A DNA stretch of 64,000 nucleotides from Dugong dugon (lineage: Eukaryota > Chordata > Mammalia > Sirenia > Dugongidae). Each line of letters starts with the position of its first letter. The stretch's first letter is position 1. Location: assembly GCA_030035585.1 (NCBI GenBank), contig CM057482.1, positions 47,969,501 to 48,033,500 of the forward strand. The letters are read 5' to 3'. Made by a program: the position numbers and the translations under genes. A model generated the notes under the pieces. The model was not told the DNA's origin, did no database searches, and saw nothing but the letters and a program-made list of their open reading frames with translations. This document shows positions 34,553-46,496 of this stretch, one piece after another.

Positions 34553-36448
34553 TTAAATGTAGAGGATTTTTTTTTCCTACAGTTTTTGGAAAGCCACAAA
34601 AATTCCTTTCACTTGTTTCAGAACATCCTGGTTTGAGCAAATCTTTTCATTCCAGATATCCAAATCAAACAACCAGCTTCCGATGATCTTTCATCCTCCC
34701 GCTTCTCTTTTCTCCTTTTCTTCTCTCTCCTCATCTCTCTGTGTCTCTGCCTCTGTCTCCCACTCTCCCTCATCTTCACATATTTACCCAGATAAAGTCT
34801 TCCAAAGACTATTCCTAAAACAGAATTCTAGAATTTTAAGGGGTGAAGTTCCTAGCTATGTCATCAAATTCCATGCTTTCATTTTGAGGGACGAAGAAAT
34901 AAGGACACAAATCAATAACACAGGCAAATAAACCATGATTTGTCTCAGCTAAACACATTTCAGAAACCACCCCATAAGCCACATACAAAGTCAGACATTA
35001 TCATTGTTTTAAAGATGTTATCACACTAATGACAAATTATAGTGAATGAAGTGTGGTGTGCAGCCTTTGAGACAGGGACAGGAAAGAACATGAAATTGAA
35101 CAAACCTCGAATGACTGTTGTTTGGTGATGGAATTTGCAAGGTAAAAATATCAAAGCCAAGGACTTGAAAGGCATAATGTTCCAGATGAAAGACTTTAAG
35201 TAGTAAAAGAATGTCCATTATAATAAAGAAGGTTAAAAAAAAAAAACCTACCATAGTAGATTCTCAGTGTTTGTTGAACAAATGATTAGAAATGCAAGAA
35301 AGAGTGAGTGATGATTTCTAACTAATTATGATAATGAAGCATATTTTGAGCAAATAGTTAACGCCTGAGACAAGAGATGTTTCATTCCACATGTGCCCTG
35401 ATGATCTGGTAAGAAAAATTCCAATTACCTTTTCTCAGGGAGCTACTAGAGGATGTGTTCCATAAAAATGAGGGAGTAAATCAAGAAAGAGAAAGGTGTG
35501 GGTTCTAGGAAATACAGGAGAAGGTAAAGGAAATTTGCAGGATAATGTGATAAAGGGAAACCTAGGCCAACAGCTGTGCAGCAGGTCAGGGGCTCTCTCT
35601 GGGAGGATGGGGTGTTTCTGGGAGGATAGAGGATTTCAGGCAGGAGGATTCTACCATGCAGTGGTGTGTTGCAGCTGGCTAGTGCCAGCACATGGGAGCC
35701 AATTATTAAATATTCAGGAATTTCACAAGATGTTAAACAGATATTCTTAAAAATTAATTTACACAAACTCGTAATTAAATGAATTATATTATTTTATATT
35801 AAAAACAAAGGTAATAAATATTCAAAACACATCTCTTCCTAATCATTTTACTACGTTTTAGTATTATCTATGCTCATGAGGTTCTTTGTGTCTATTGTAT
35901 CTGAATGCTGGGAGTATTGCTCATCTCTTCGCAACTCTATGTTCAGGGAGAGCACATACCAATTTCACAGTGGTAGCTTGAAATTGTCCAGGGTGGGAAT
36001 ATTTACACCATGAAAATTGGCAAAAACTACAAATCAGGGCTTGATTTATTACTTTGTTGATTGTCTATACTCAAGAAAATAATGAAGAAATCTTTAATAA
36101 TACAGATTAAACTTTAAAGTGTGTCATGTCTGAACTCATCACCTTGTGAATAGCATGAAAAGAACAATATTCTTCTAGTATTTGAAAAGTAATATTCAAT
36201 TGAGCAAAGAGGTTATTCGAGTCATTGATGAACAAAGGAAACTCTAGAAAAAATACTTTGTGGTTTCACTTTTGTCTTACTCACTAAACACAACTGAAAA
36301 TATCAATTAACAATCATGTAAGAACTACTCTTGTTCATTATGGACACAAGAGTTCAACAAAAATCAATGAAAGTATTCTGTAAGAAGCATGTTTTATTAC
36401 ATGTTAATTGTGTGCTACATAGCTTTTATCTTGGCAACATTTATAATA
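34553..36448. other. Unique AT-rich sequence
   Basis: Includes a pyrimidine-rich patch (about 34688-34780). I see no gene or identifiable repeat. Confidence 0.5.
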
Positions 36449-36745
36449 AGGCAGTGGTGGTTCAATGGTAGAATTCTCACCTTCCATGCAGGACACCTGG
36501 GTTCGATTCCAGGCCAATACACCTCACGCGCAGCCACCAACTGTCTGTCACTGGAAGCTTGCATGTTGCTATGATGCTGAACAGATTTCAGTGGAGCTTG
36601 CAGACTAAGATGGACTAAGAAGAAAGGACTGGCGATCTCCTTCTGAAAAACCAGCCAATGAAAACTCCATGAATCACAACGGTCCGATCCTGTTGTGCAT
36701 GGGGTCACCATGAGTCGAGGGCCAACTCTAAGCAGCTAACAACTA
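36449..36745 (+). mobile_element. Composite SINE: tRNA-Gly head, RTE 5' body, RTE 3' tail
   Basis: The head (about 36453-36520) matches tRNA-Gly. It has an A box in tggttcaatgg and a B box ggttcgattcc, and the anticodon position reads TCC in the loop cttccat. The acceptor arm no longer pairs fully and the 3' CCA-adjacent part runs on into the body, so it is not a tRNA gene. The body from about 36535 matches the RTE 5' leader with internal deletions. The end matches the RTE tail (gtcaccatgagtcg, taacaact). It is the best-preserved of three such copies. Confidence 0.82.
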
Positions 36746-37609
36746 CAATACATATACATGCCTACACTTTTTTTTTTGAAAGCCAATTATTAACACCAGC
36801 CTGCCACTGGCTCTGATGAAGAAATTACAAGACTGGCACCATATCAAATGTGTTTGCACTGAAAAGAGTTAAATAGTTCTTGTGGCATATTTGAGGAAGA
36901 GTTAATTTAGGTATATAAAAAAACTAAGCAAATGATAAAATAATTCTTAACCCAAGAGAAAACAAAAGGTGCACAAGAAAGGAAATGCAATCCCATCTAC
37001 TTCTACACCATGGCTCAGCTCTGGATTTTTACATAGTCAAAATAAGGAATATTGGTTTAACCAAAATTTGAGATGTATGTTACTGATTGCAAGATGCACC
37101 ACGAATAAAGGGAAAATGCTACCAAGGAAGTTGTGAAACACCATCCATTGCTCCATCCTATTTTCAGAAATCTTAAAATATGAAAAAAGTAGTGACTTGA
37201 AATCAACGGAAGGACGAGAGATAGAGAAAGAAAAAGAATATGTAAGAGGGGGGATAAGAGAACTAGAAAATCATTTAGATGATGTTCTCAACTATAATTT
37301 TTTTTAATTTGGTATAAGCATATTCTTTAAAAATATTGAGAAAACACCGTGCAAGGGGTTGATATTTTCATGATAAACTTTAGACTACTAGTCATCTGAA
37401 TTTTTCAATCAATTAATAAAATTAAAATGTTACATGCTAAATATTATATTAGCATCAGCATTAATGAAAATCACTGCTATGGTCACTCCTCCCAGCTGCC
37501 TCCTGGGAGCGAGTGGGGCAGCACCCAATAAAGCTCAATCAATGCAGTTGGATGCCTTCTCTGCTTCAAGCCCTGAAAGATGCAGGGTTCCATACTGTCA
37601 CACCTGTTT
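36746..37609. other. Unique AT-rich sequence
   Basis: No gene or clear repeat is visible. Confidence 0.5.
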
Positions 37610-37614
37610 AGGGC

Positions 37615-38581
37615 TGTCTTAGTTATCTAGTGCTATGTCTCAGGCTGGGTTCTATAGAGAAGCAAAACCTGTAAAACATGTAAGTGTACATAGAGGGAGA
37701 TTTATATCAAGGAAATGACTCATGGGGTTCTAGAGGCTGGAATGTCCCAAGTCAGTGGGTTAGGAAGGAGGTTTCTTCTGATTCATGGAGCTGCAGGGAC
37801 TGGTGAACCCAAGATTGGCAGGTCAGAGAGCAGAGCTCTTGTTCACACACTGCAAAGATCGACGAATCCCAAGATCGGCAGGCAAGACCGCAAGTAAGCT
37901 GCTAGCTCAAGCTCCAAGAACCGGAGGTCAGGTGAACAGGAGCCAGCTGTAGGACCCAGAGTGAGCAGAAGCCCACAAGCCTTGTCAGAATGTCCACTTA
38001 TATTCAATGCAGGCCACATGCCCAAGAACTGATTGGCTACTCATAGCAGATCCCATCATTGAGGTGATCACATTATATCCAATCTCATCATGGAAGTGAT
38101 CACAACATCATTCGTCTGCCAAACTATATCATAACTGCTTAAACCACTAAGAATCATGGCCCAGCCAAGCTGACACACCATCACGTGCTACTATAACAGA
38201 AATACCACAAGTGGATGGCTTTAACAAACAGAAATTTATTTTCTCACAGTTTAAGAGACTAGAAGTCTGAATTCAGGGTATTGACTCTAGGGGAAGGCTT
38301 TCTGTCTCTGTCGGCTCTGGAGGAAGGCCCTTGTCTCTTCTGAGCTTCTGCTCCTGGGCGATCTTCATGTGGCTTGGTATGTCTTTTCCCCTATCTCTGC
38401 TTCCTAGCTTGCTTGTTTAGTCTCTTTTATATCGCAAAAGAGATTGATTTAAGACAAACCCTACACTAATCCTGCCTCATTAACATAACAAAGACAACCC
38501 ATTCCCAAATGGGATTATAACAGGCATAGAGGTTAGGATTTACAGCACATATTTTGGGAGGATGTAATTCAATCCATAAAA
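37615..38581 (-). mobile_element. MaLR-type LTR, antisense, split by an ERVL-type LTR
   Basis: The complement of the MaLR terminus (tgtcttagttatctagtgct) lies at 37615-37635. The rest of the same LTR follows at 38185-38581, from the complement of tgttatagta to the complement of tatggattgaatt. Outer flanks show agggc (37610-37614) and ggggc (38582-38586), a plausible 5-bp duplication with one mismatch. The interruption is the element at 37636-38184. Confidence 0.78.
37636..38184 (-). mobile_element. ERVL-type solo LTR (MLT2-like), copy 2
   Basis: A 549-bp element of the same family as 3238-3761, flanked by gtgcta at 37630-37635 and 38185-38190. The duplicated bases belong to the MaLR LTR, which proves that this LTR inserted into it. 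Plus-strand start tgtctcaggctgggttcta, end caccatcac. Confidence 0.8.
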
Positions 38582-38586
38582 GGGGC

Positions 38587-38936
38587 TCACAGAGAGAGTG
38601 TGGGGGCTTCCTGGCACTGATGCCACCAAAACTTTGTGCCAATTCAAACTGAGGCACTGGGGCCCTCAGCAGCGATCAGGAACCCACAGATGGGTCATCC
38701 CTGCCAAAGGAAGAATCACGCCCTCAATAAATCAACTCAGGCAGCAGTGAGAGCAGATATGTGCTGGCATCACTCCCAGAATTCCTAGCTCAGATCCAAA
38801 GTAGCCTAGAATGCACAAGCTCCTTTGGGGACCCACCATGAGAAGGAATGTGGGGCAGCGAGACTCCGCCAATAACAGGTTTGTCTGTTTGCCTGTCTTC
38901 TTTCCTTAAATACGTGGTGGCATATGCATGGGGGAC
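38587..38936. other. Unique sequence between repeats
   Basis: No gene or repeat is recognised. Confidence 0.5.
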
Positions 38937-39228
38937 ATTGGTGGGTCAGTGGTAGAATTCTCACCTTCCATGCAGGAGACCGAGGGTCGATTTCTGGACA
39001 ATGCACCTCATGCAAAGCCACTACCCATCTGTAAGTGCAGGTTTGCTTCTTGCTATGATGCTGAACAGGTTTCAACAGAGCTTCCAGAGTAAGACAGACT
39101 AGGAAGAAAGGCCTGGTGATCTACTTCTGAAAATCAGCCAATAAAAACCTATGGATCACAACATCTAATCCCTTTGTGCACGCTTCCCCATCAGTTGGGC
39201 CTGACTCGGCAGCAGTTAACAACCATAG
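38937..39228 (+). mobile_element. Composite tRNA-Gly/RTE SINE, second copy
   Basis: Same architecture as 36449-36745. The head retains gtcagtggtagaattctcac and the TCC anticodon-position triplet. The B box is damaged (gggtcgatttctgg). The RTE-derived body and the tail (cagcagttaacaacc) are clear. Confidence 0.8.
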
Positions 39229-40684
39229 CACGTGTATAGAGTATGCATGGCACACTGTGTATATAATTTTCTCAGCAGGGTAGGTACTGTTTTTATTATC
39301 CCCAATATACAGATGTGGGAACTGAGGCTCCAAGTGGTTCGTAGCTTACACTAAGCCTCACATCTAGCAAATGGTGGAGAACTGGCTCAGACTTGTCTCA
39401 CAGCCCAGTCCTGCTGTTGTGCCCTGCACAGCCTCCCAACCAGCAGCTCTGGGAGGTGCCTGGGAGTGGGGGTAAGCCCACCCCCCACCAGAAGGCTCTC
39501 TGTTCACCTAATGACATCCCTTCTGCTCTGTATTATCTTGGTAATCCTATCCTTTCTGTGCTTTCACTGAGAAAATAAATTAAAGCAAGGCCCTCTCAGC
39601 CCCCAATCCACTAATTGTCTTGCCTTCACATTCTTTGATTAAGAAATAGTCTTCATGTCTTCAAACCCTTGAAGAATGTGTCTGTCTTTAGATAGCTATT
39701 TTGGGAACATGGGCCTTTGAAATTCCACTTGATTTATAAAACGTATTTTATTTGTTTCATACATTTTCACTCCATTCAGTCCATACACAGTGGTCCCTCC
39801 GCCCAGATAAGAAGCTTCCGGCCTGTCTCCTGGGGGACCCAACCTGGCCTTTCCCACACACCTTGTCAGAGCCCCACTGCCTTCACAGCAGATTGCTGAG
39901 ACTTCCAGAACACCGGAGGGAGCAGGCTGGAGTTTACCACTGTGAGGTCAGCCGAGCGCTCAGCAATGCCCTCAGGGAAAGGGCAAGTGGACAAGCTTGC
40001 AGACATCTGATTGCTGTTGGGAGTGGATGATCCAGTCAGCCCCACAGCACGGCTGCTCTGGCTGAGTTCCAGAAAGCCAAAGCAGAGTCACCTGCAGCCA
40101 CAAATCAACTCCAGAACCTTCCCTGACTCACATTAAGGCTCTGAAATCACATCTGACTTTAGCCAGATTGAGGCCCCTCCTGCACTGTTTGCAGGAAGAA
40201 TTACAGGCTTGGTACGGAATGCGTTTAATTTTCATCTGGGTCAGGGCAGTGCTCTTCTAACAGAGGCCCCACTTGCAGGGTGGCTAGTCCACGACCCAGG
40301 GCAGCCCTGTTCCAGGAACACCCTCTAGTGAGCTAAGGTGGCCCTTTTCCATCCTACGTGAGTGTCAGGAATCAAGTTTTAATTCTTTTTGTGCACCCAG
40401 AAGAGTGACTGCTGGCAGTGGCCGCCATCCACCTGGCCTCCTGATGCACATCTCAGAGCCATCTCAGTGCTGTTTGCACAGCCCAGCCAGCCTGGAGCTC
40501 CCATCCAACAGGGGAAGCCAGGCTTGTGGAAGGAGACCAAGTCCCGCGTACCAGCATGTGAAGTTGAAGAAGAAACTAAGCAACCAAGTGGAAAAGTCAT
40601 CTTAAGGGTAATCACCAGTAATAACATAAAGCTGTTCTGGGATTTGGACTTTATACCAGTTTAGCCTCAAAGGCCCATAGCTGA
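39229..40684. other. Unique sequence with a MIR remnant
   Basis: Apart from the MIR at 39278-39400, no repeat or gene is supported. Short frames on both strands around 39400-40660 lack domain evidence. Confidence 0.5.
39278..39400 (-). mobile_element. MIR SINE remnant
   Basis: The complement of the MIR core is recognisable: tattatccccaatatacag followed by gaactgaggctcc and the caagtggt...ctagcaaatggtgg region. Old and diverged. Confidence 0.7.
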
Positions 40685-40830
40685 TGTGTGGTAGAAAGTC
40701 AGAGTCAGACAGACCAAGACTGAAACCCTACCTCTGCCGTACTAATGAACTACATGTCCTCGGACAAGCCACTTTTGGAATAGGGCTTGGCACATAGTAA
40801 GTGCTCAGTAAATGTTAGCCAGTATTTTTT
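40685..40830 (+). mobile_element. MIR SINE remnant
   Basis: Sense MIR-like order: gactgaaaccctacctctgcc, a cggacaagccac block, then ggcacatagtaagtgctcag and aaatgtta. Confidence 0.7.
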
Positions 40831-40859
40831 GTTCAGTTGATTTTTTTTTTTTAATGATT

Positions 40860-41068
40860 GTGGTGGTTGTTGTGTGCTGTCGACACTATTCAGACTAACA
40901 GTGACCCCGTAGGACAGAGTAGAACTGCCCCATGGGGCTTCCTAGGATGTCATCTTTATGGGAGTAGATCACCAGGTCTTTTCTCCCACAGAGCAGCTGG
41001 TGGGTTCCAACTGCCGACCTTTCGCTTAGCAGCCGAGCAGTTTAACCACTGTGCCACTGGGCTCTTTT
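40860..41068 (-). mobile_element. tRNA-headed SINE, third subtype, antisense
   Basis: The complement of the tail, then of a gccccatggggcttcc block, then an extra block with atgtcatctttatgg corresponding to the one at 34341-34552. The complement of the tRNA-like head ends at gtttaaccactgtgccact. Confidence 0.8.
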
Positions 41069-41164
41069 TTAATTGTTAATGATATTTCAATTTATATACA
41101 ATAAGATTGACTTTTACATAGTGTACAATTCTATGAGTTTTAACATTTGTATAGATTTGTGGAA

Positions 41165-41398
41165 ACTTGTCCAGCTTGCTTGCTTTGGACACGTCATCAG
41201 GAGAGATCAATCGCTAAAGCAGGACATCATCTTTGGTGAAGCAGAGGGCCCGTGAGGGCGTGGGAAACCCTCACTGAGATGGGTGGCACAATAGTCACAA
41301 CAATAGACTCAGACATGCTGGCAATTGTAAGGATGATGCACAACCAGGCAACGTGTTGTTGGAATCGACTCAAAAGCAGCTAAAGACAACAGCAACAT
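41165..41398 (+). mobile_element. RTE LINE 3' end fragment
   Basis: Carries the RTE block gctttggacacgtcatcagg, the gacatcat block and the tail ending gacaacagcaaca. Flanking gtatagatttgtg (41149-41161) and catagatgtgtg (about 41396) look like a diverged duplication within an older L1-like remnant (about 41070-41510). Confidence 0.78.
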
Positions 41399-41407
41399 AG
41401 ATGTGTG

Positions 41408-41915
41408 TAACCATCACCACAGTTAGGTTGCAGAAAAGCTCCATCACCCCAAACAACTCCCTCATGCTGCCCCTTTGTAGTCAAACCAACATTAACATTG
41501 TTGGTTTACCCCTCTCTTTGTATCAACTTTTCTCTCTGTAAGTTGAAGAGTATTTTTCTTACCTAAAATGAGGAAATACATTGGAAAGGGCCTAGCTCAG
41601 TGCCTGGCATGTGGTTTATAAAAAAAGAAATAAACATTGGCTTAAACATGCCCACACTCATAGAAACAAATTGCAAAATGAAGCCAAATTCTAGATTAAG
41701 ATCCCTCACCAAAAATTAAATTCAATTCTGAAATCACAAGATGAAGTTTGCAACACTTACTAAAAAGAGTACATTACATTAAAGTACTTACATTAAAGAG
41801 TAGCAAACACTGGCTTCAGAGTGGCACCTCTTGAAACCCTCTTGGAGAAGATACATCTCTGCCTTTCTGTAAGAATGAAGTCGATCCCTCTGGCCCACCC
41901 AGCTAGTGACCAGAT
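41408..41915. other. Old L1-like remnant and unique sequence
   Basis: The left part (to about 41510) resembles the complement of an old L1 3' portion (aaccatcaccacagttagg). The remainder is not recognised. Confidence 0.4.
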
Positions 41916-42115
41916 GGTTGTTGTTGTTTTTAGTTACCATTGAGTTGGCTCTAACTCATGACAACTTTATTCATAACAGAACAAAATGTTGCTCTGTCCT
42001 GCACCATCTTCATGATCGTTGGTATGTTGGAATCCATTGCTATAGCTGTTGCGTCAATCCACCTCATGGAAGGCTTCCCTTGTTTTCGTTGGCCCTCGAC
42101 TAGCTTCCTTTGTTC
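41916..42115 (-). mobile_element. RTE LINE 3' end fragment, antisense
   Basis: Starts with the complement of the aac tail (gttgttgttgtt) and continues through the complement of the gagtcgg and cagtggctg blocks. Diverged relative to the copies at 22140 and 63185. Confidence 0.78.
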
Positions 42116-42979
42116 TTGTTAGCAGGAAGACCAGTTGCTAGGAAAGGACATCACATGGCCAGATTAGCTTTCTGTTAAAGTGACTTTACCTTAGTTGCAG
42201 CTCACAATTGTTCTCAAGGGTTGTGGAGTGTAACTTGTGTGTGCACGAGTGTAGACATGTACGCACAAGCTGCATGTGTACAAAACACACCCCTATGGTC
42301 TTTGCCCACGAAGACCCCTTGCCCAAGCCATGTTCATGTGAATAATTACCTCGGTAATTTCAGGACCACAGGAACCCATCCAACAAAGGAACTCATTTAC
42401 TTTCTGACATGGTTAATGTCCTGATTTAATGACTCCCTTATATCACACTCAGCACCCTAAATTATAGGTAGCCCAGGGAATTAAACTGTAGGATTTCAGA
42501 CTGCGCTTCACCCAAGAGCGTCAGCATGGTCGCCATACAGCTGCCCTCCATGCTCATAGGAAAGCCGGCTCGGAGCAAAGCTTTCATCCCCTCCCACGAG
42601 TGCGCCTTGGTGCTCAATTAAAGTAATTGTTCGCATCACCAATTGTTTGCTCCAGCTCACTGTCTCCTGAGATTTTCAGCAACAGGAAATATTATTCTGA
42701 ACATACAACTGCACATGTTAAAGACTAAAAATGTCTTTTTTTTGTTGTTGTTGCTACTAAAGAAGAAAGGTCCTCGTTTCTTGGTTGTAGTTAAAGGAAA
42801 TAATCCCGTCTCCTTGGCATGCCCTGAAATGTCTGTGTTATGAAAGATCGTTTTCCATAATGATCCTTTGGGATGAAAGTAGTTATGGCAAGATTTCCCT
42901 AACAGGAGTCCCCGAACTTGCTCCTAAACACAGCCAGACTCAGAGTGCAGCAGATTAGGCAGGTTTAGTGCTGAACAAG
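42116..42979. other. Unique intergenic sequence
   Basis: No gene or repeat is recognised. Confidence 0.5.
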
Positions 42980-43342
42980 GGGACAGTGGTGGTTCAGTGG
43001 TAGAGCTCTCGCCTTCCATGCAGGAGACCCAGGTTTGATTCCCAGTCAATGCTCCACACCGGCCGCCACCACCTGTCTGTCAATGGAGGCTTGTGTGTTG
43101 GTGTGTTGCTAAAAAGGTTTCAGTGGAGCTTCTAGACTAAGGTGGCCTAGGAAGAAAGGCCTGGGGATCTACTTGTGAAAATCAGCCAGTGAAAACCCTA
43201 TGGATTACAACGGTCCAGTCTGCAACCTATCTTGGGGATGGCACAGGACTAGGCGGCGTTTGGTTCCATTGGGCACGGGGTCGTTGTGAGTCTGGGGTCA
43301 CCACGAGTCAGGCACCAACTCAACAGCAACCAATAACAAGTG
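42980..43342 (+). mobile_element. Composite tRNA-Gly/RTE SINE, third copy (longer RTE 3' part)
   Basis: The head is tggttcagtggtagagctc with the TCC loop and a B-box-like ggtttgattcc. The RTE 5' body follows. Unlike the copies at 36449 and 38937 it keeps more of the RTE 3' region (gcacaggactaggcggcgtt) before the terminal block, and the terminal gtcnnnatgagtc unit appears twice (about 43277-43310). It may represent a less-deleted form of the family. Confidence 0.78.
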
Positions 43343-45500
43343 CTTAACAAAGATTCTGTCGGGTGGGTTTAAGAGGTTTTCACATCCCTGGCATTAATTG
43401 TAAAGTTAATCATAAATTCAAAATGTAAAATGTTGATGCCCAGACCCCACATCCAAGAACCTACATCCAGTCAGACAGAGTGATGACTTATTGTTTGAAA
43501 ACTCTCTAAGAAGCATTTCTTAGCTTTGAGCTACTATTTAGTCAGTCAATAAAGAATGACCCTTGAGTAAGCTAAACAGTTGAAAATACAAACTTTCTAT
43601 GTAATGAAATTCCACTTTTAAAAGTTATGTCATATGCTAAGACTTAGATCCCACTTTATAAATATGGGAAACAGATTAATAACATCCATTTCAATGAGAC
43701 AAAATTGAGAATGACAAGTTATAAAAATTGGCATTTGTTCACAAGAAAAAAAATCGTTTACAATCCTATAATTTTATCAGTTTGATTTGCTAAAAATAGA
43801 TCAGAGTGGAAAAGGAAGCCCTTCTGAGAGAGAGAAGAGAAGGCAGGTAGCAAGAGTACTGTGTTCTCTAAACATTGCCTGATTCCACTCTGAATCCTCA
43901 CACTCTTTAACTGACTCTAGGATGGGTTATATTGCCACTTTGAGAGGAAAGATTTTTAGGGCTCTGTAGAAACTGTAGCTATGTTTTCCATGTGGGATTA
44001 TGAACATCATTTGTTAAATGACCTGGGACTTTTTCCCATTCCCCCCTTAGATGAATCAGTCACTCCCTGTGCCTCAGTTTCCTTGTGTATAAAACTCTAT
44101 CTTATAGAGTTGTCGTGAGGACTAACTGATGTAACATATGTAAAACACTTAGCAAAGAGTGCTTTGTCATAGTGTGAAGAGTCAGCAAAATTTAGCTAGT
44201 ATCATGACTGCTATTTGATGGTACCTTAAGAATTTTCTAATTGGGAAATGGGATATTGCCTTGTGAGCTGATGACTGACGAGTAAGTGCCAAATCTAATT
44301 CAGTTTTTCTCTCTCTTTCTCCCTCTCTCTCTCTCATGCACTCACAACACACAGAATTGAATTTAATTGTAAGTTATTAGGCATTAGAATACCTGATTTC
44401 TTTTTGACTGATAATTATTAAAAAATAGTAATTACTATAAAGTATTATTATTACTATAGTACACTGACATCAAGTACTCATCAATACTTTCTAAAGAAGA
44501 TGAACAAGTTGCTCTGAAATCTATATACAGCTGTGTTTGCTCTAAAGAAGAAAAGGAGTAGTGGAAAGAAAAAGACATAAAAGAAGAGGTACAAGGGGGA
44601 AAAATAGAAGGTAATGTACTCTATCCCCACACTTAGAGCTGACTTGATTGAGGGGACCCAGGCCACTCCCACTACCCCGCGATAGAAGGAACACCACCAG
44701 CTGCCTGGCTCACAGGGCAATGTAGTGGCCTTAATGGAAAACATCCCTCAGCCCAATGGAACTTCGGCCCTCCATAGTTGATAGCATGTAATAACAAACA
44801 CATTTGTCATTTTCCCTTATACCTAAATAAATAAGTACCCAGGGGGAAAGGGAATCTCACTACAGCAATCTGACATGGTGATGTATCTGGAAAAAGAATG
44901 CACACCCAAGGGCTGGCACGTAAGACAAGGGAAACAACCAGCCAAGTGAAACAATGGAAAAGACCCACCACATTGGGATGGGGTGGAAAATGGCAAATGG
45001 TATGGGCAGTGGAACCAAATGAATCCCTGGAGAATTATATCATTTTCATCAGATTGAGTCATTGTGGGAAGATTTGGGGGAACAAGTCAAAATCCATTAC
45101 TTATGGAGCATTCAGAGCTAAAGTCACAGTTTTATAGGTTGTGTGTGCATATTCATAAAACCCACGTTGGGTTTTTATAAGCCACAACTCTGAATGATTG
45201 GAAGCAAAGCCTTACCTTTGAGACACTTGGCAGAGAGATTGTAGAACTGTTGAAGAGGTTCTTGACCTCTACAGTGATCACACGGGAAAGACAAGGGACT
45301 GAGTATGACCAGTCTGAAGGCCAAGAGGGGGTGAGGGGGGCAGCACTGCCTGTCTGGCCAAGATGATGTCCCACAGGGGAGCAGGCTTATCTGTTGTTCT
45401 GAAGTTATTAACTAGATTGTCAATTTCCCTAGCTGAAAAATGGGGCTGAGAATGCTGGCCACCCACTTAATGATATAAGTAATGCTCTTCTGCATTTTAC
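43343..45500. other. Unique sequence with MIR and pyrimidine tract
   Basis: Contains the MIR at 44060-44175 and a CT-rich tract at 44309-44336. No gene is supported. The frames at 44481-45460 have no domain evidence. Confidence 0.5.
44060..44175 (+). mobile_element. MIR SINE remnant
   Basis: Sense MIR core: tgcctcagtttccttgtgt, aaaactctatctta, gttgtcgtgaggac and taaaacacttagca. Confidence 0.75.
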
Positions 45501-45523
45501 AAAAAAAAAAAAAAAAAAAAAAA
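45501..45523. repeat. A23 homopolymer
   Basis: An uninterrupted A run immediately left of an antisense SINE. Confidence 0.95.
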
Positions 45524-45525
45524 CC

Positions 45526-45724
45526 CGTCACTGTCGAGGTGACCTCGACTCATGCCAACTTCATGTGTGTCAGAGTAGAACTGGACTCCATAGGGTTTTC
45601 AATGGCTGATTTTTTGGAAGTAGATCATCAGGTCTTTCTTCTGAGGGCCTTTGGGTGAATTCAAACTGCCAGCCTTTTGGTTAGCAGCCAAGCACACTAA
45701 CTGTTTGTACCACCAGGAACCCCT
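45526..45724 (-). mobile_element. tRNA-Asn-headed SINE (type B)
   Basis: Antisense type B copy, with the complements of tail, body and head (ccttttggttagcagcc) in order, ending at the complement of the start block (accaggaacccc). Confidence 0.85.
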
Positions 45725-46300
45725 ACATTGTACCAAAGGGCCCATATTATTTCCATCAGGGACTCCAAGAACATCCTAAGGTGCAGTGGTGGCTGGAGGC
45801 ACTTGGATTCCTAGAATATGAAATTCACAGATTTAGGAGTATATTTCATTGCTTCTTTCTCCCCTTTGTGTCCTATATGTCTTTAACATTATACATTTTT
45901 TCCTAAATCTTCATTGAACCTAAACTTCTAACCTACACAACCTCTCAAAATGACATGACCTAAATGTGTACTTACTTTCACTTCACTGAGAGCCTAGTCC
46001 TATCTCTGGTAAATTGTGAACCTAAAATCAAATAAGCTCGGAAAAGGAACTTGAAATTTCTAAAGTGTGAGATACATAGCAGAGATGAATACAAAGAGTT
46101 TTGCTGTATCTGTTTTTGATTTCTCATGAATATTCATGGTCTTAATAAGAATATTCATAGAGAAAAAATTAACAGTCCTTATTCAACTCTAAGGACTTTT
46201 AATAAAATATAATTATTCTAACAAGTATTGTTTTTAAAAGCAAAAGTTTCCTGAACATTTTAAACTTTCTCTTTAAAAAAATCTGTCGAAAAATGAAATA
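45725..46300. other. AT-rich sequence
   Basis: Not recognised. It becomes L1-like from about 46300. Confidence 0.45.
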
Positions 46301-46496
46301 GAAAACAGAACTGCAGACTATTACAAAGTAAAAATAATAAAGATACATTTATCAAAAAGGATATGATACAGCTAAAGCAATACTGTGAGGAAAATTCATA
46401 GTCTTAAGTAGTTAAATTAGCACTATATGCACTCAACTCAAGAAATTAGAGACAGAGCAATAAAATGAATCAGAGGAAATTGCAAGAAGAGAATTA

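Noticed and set aside
36453..36520. tRNA-Gly (TCC) gene
   Set aside because: The A and B boxes and the anticodon loop look right, but the acceptor stem does not pair fully and the same head recurs at 38937 and 42980 attached to the same RTE-derived body. It is a SINE head.
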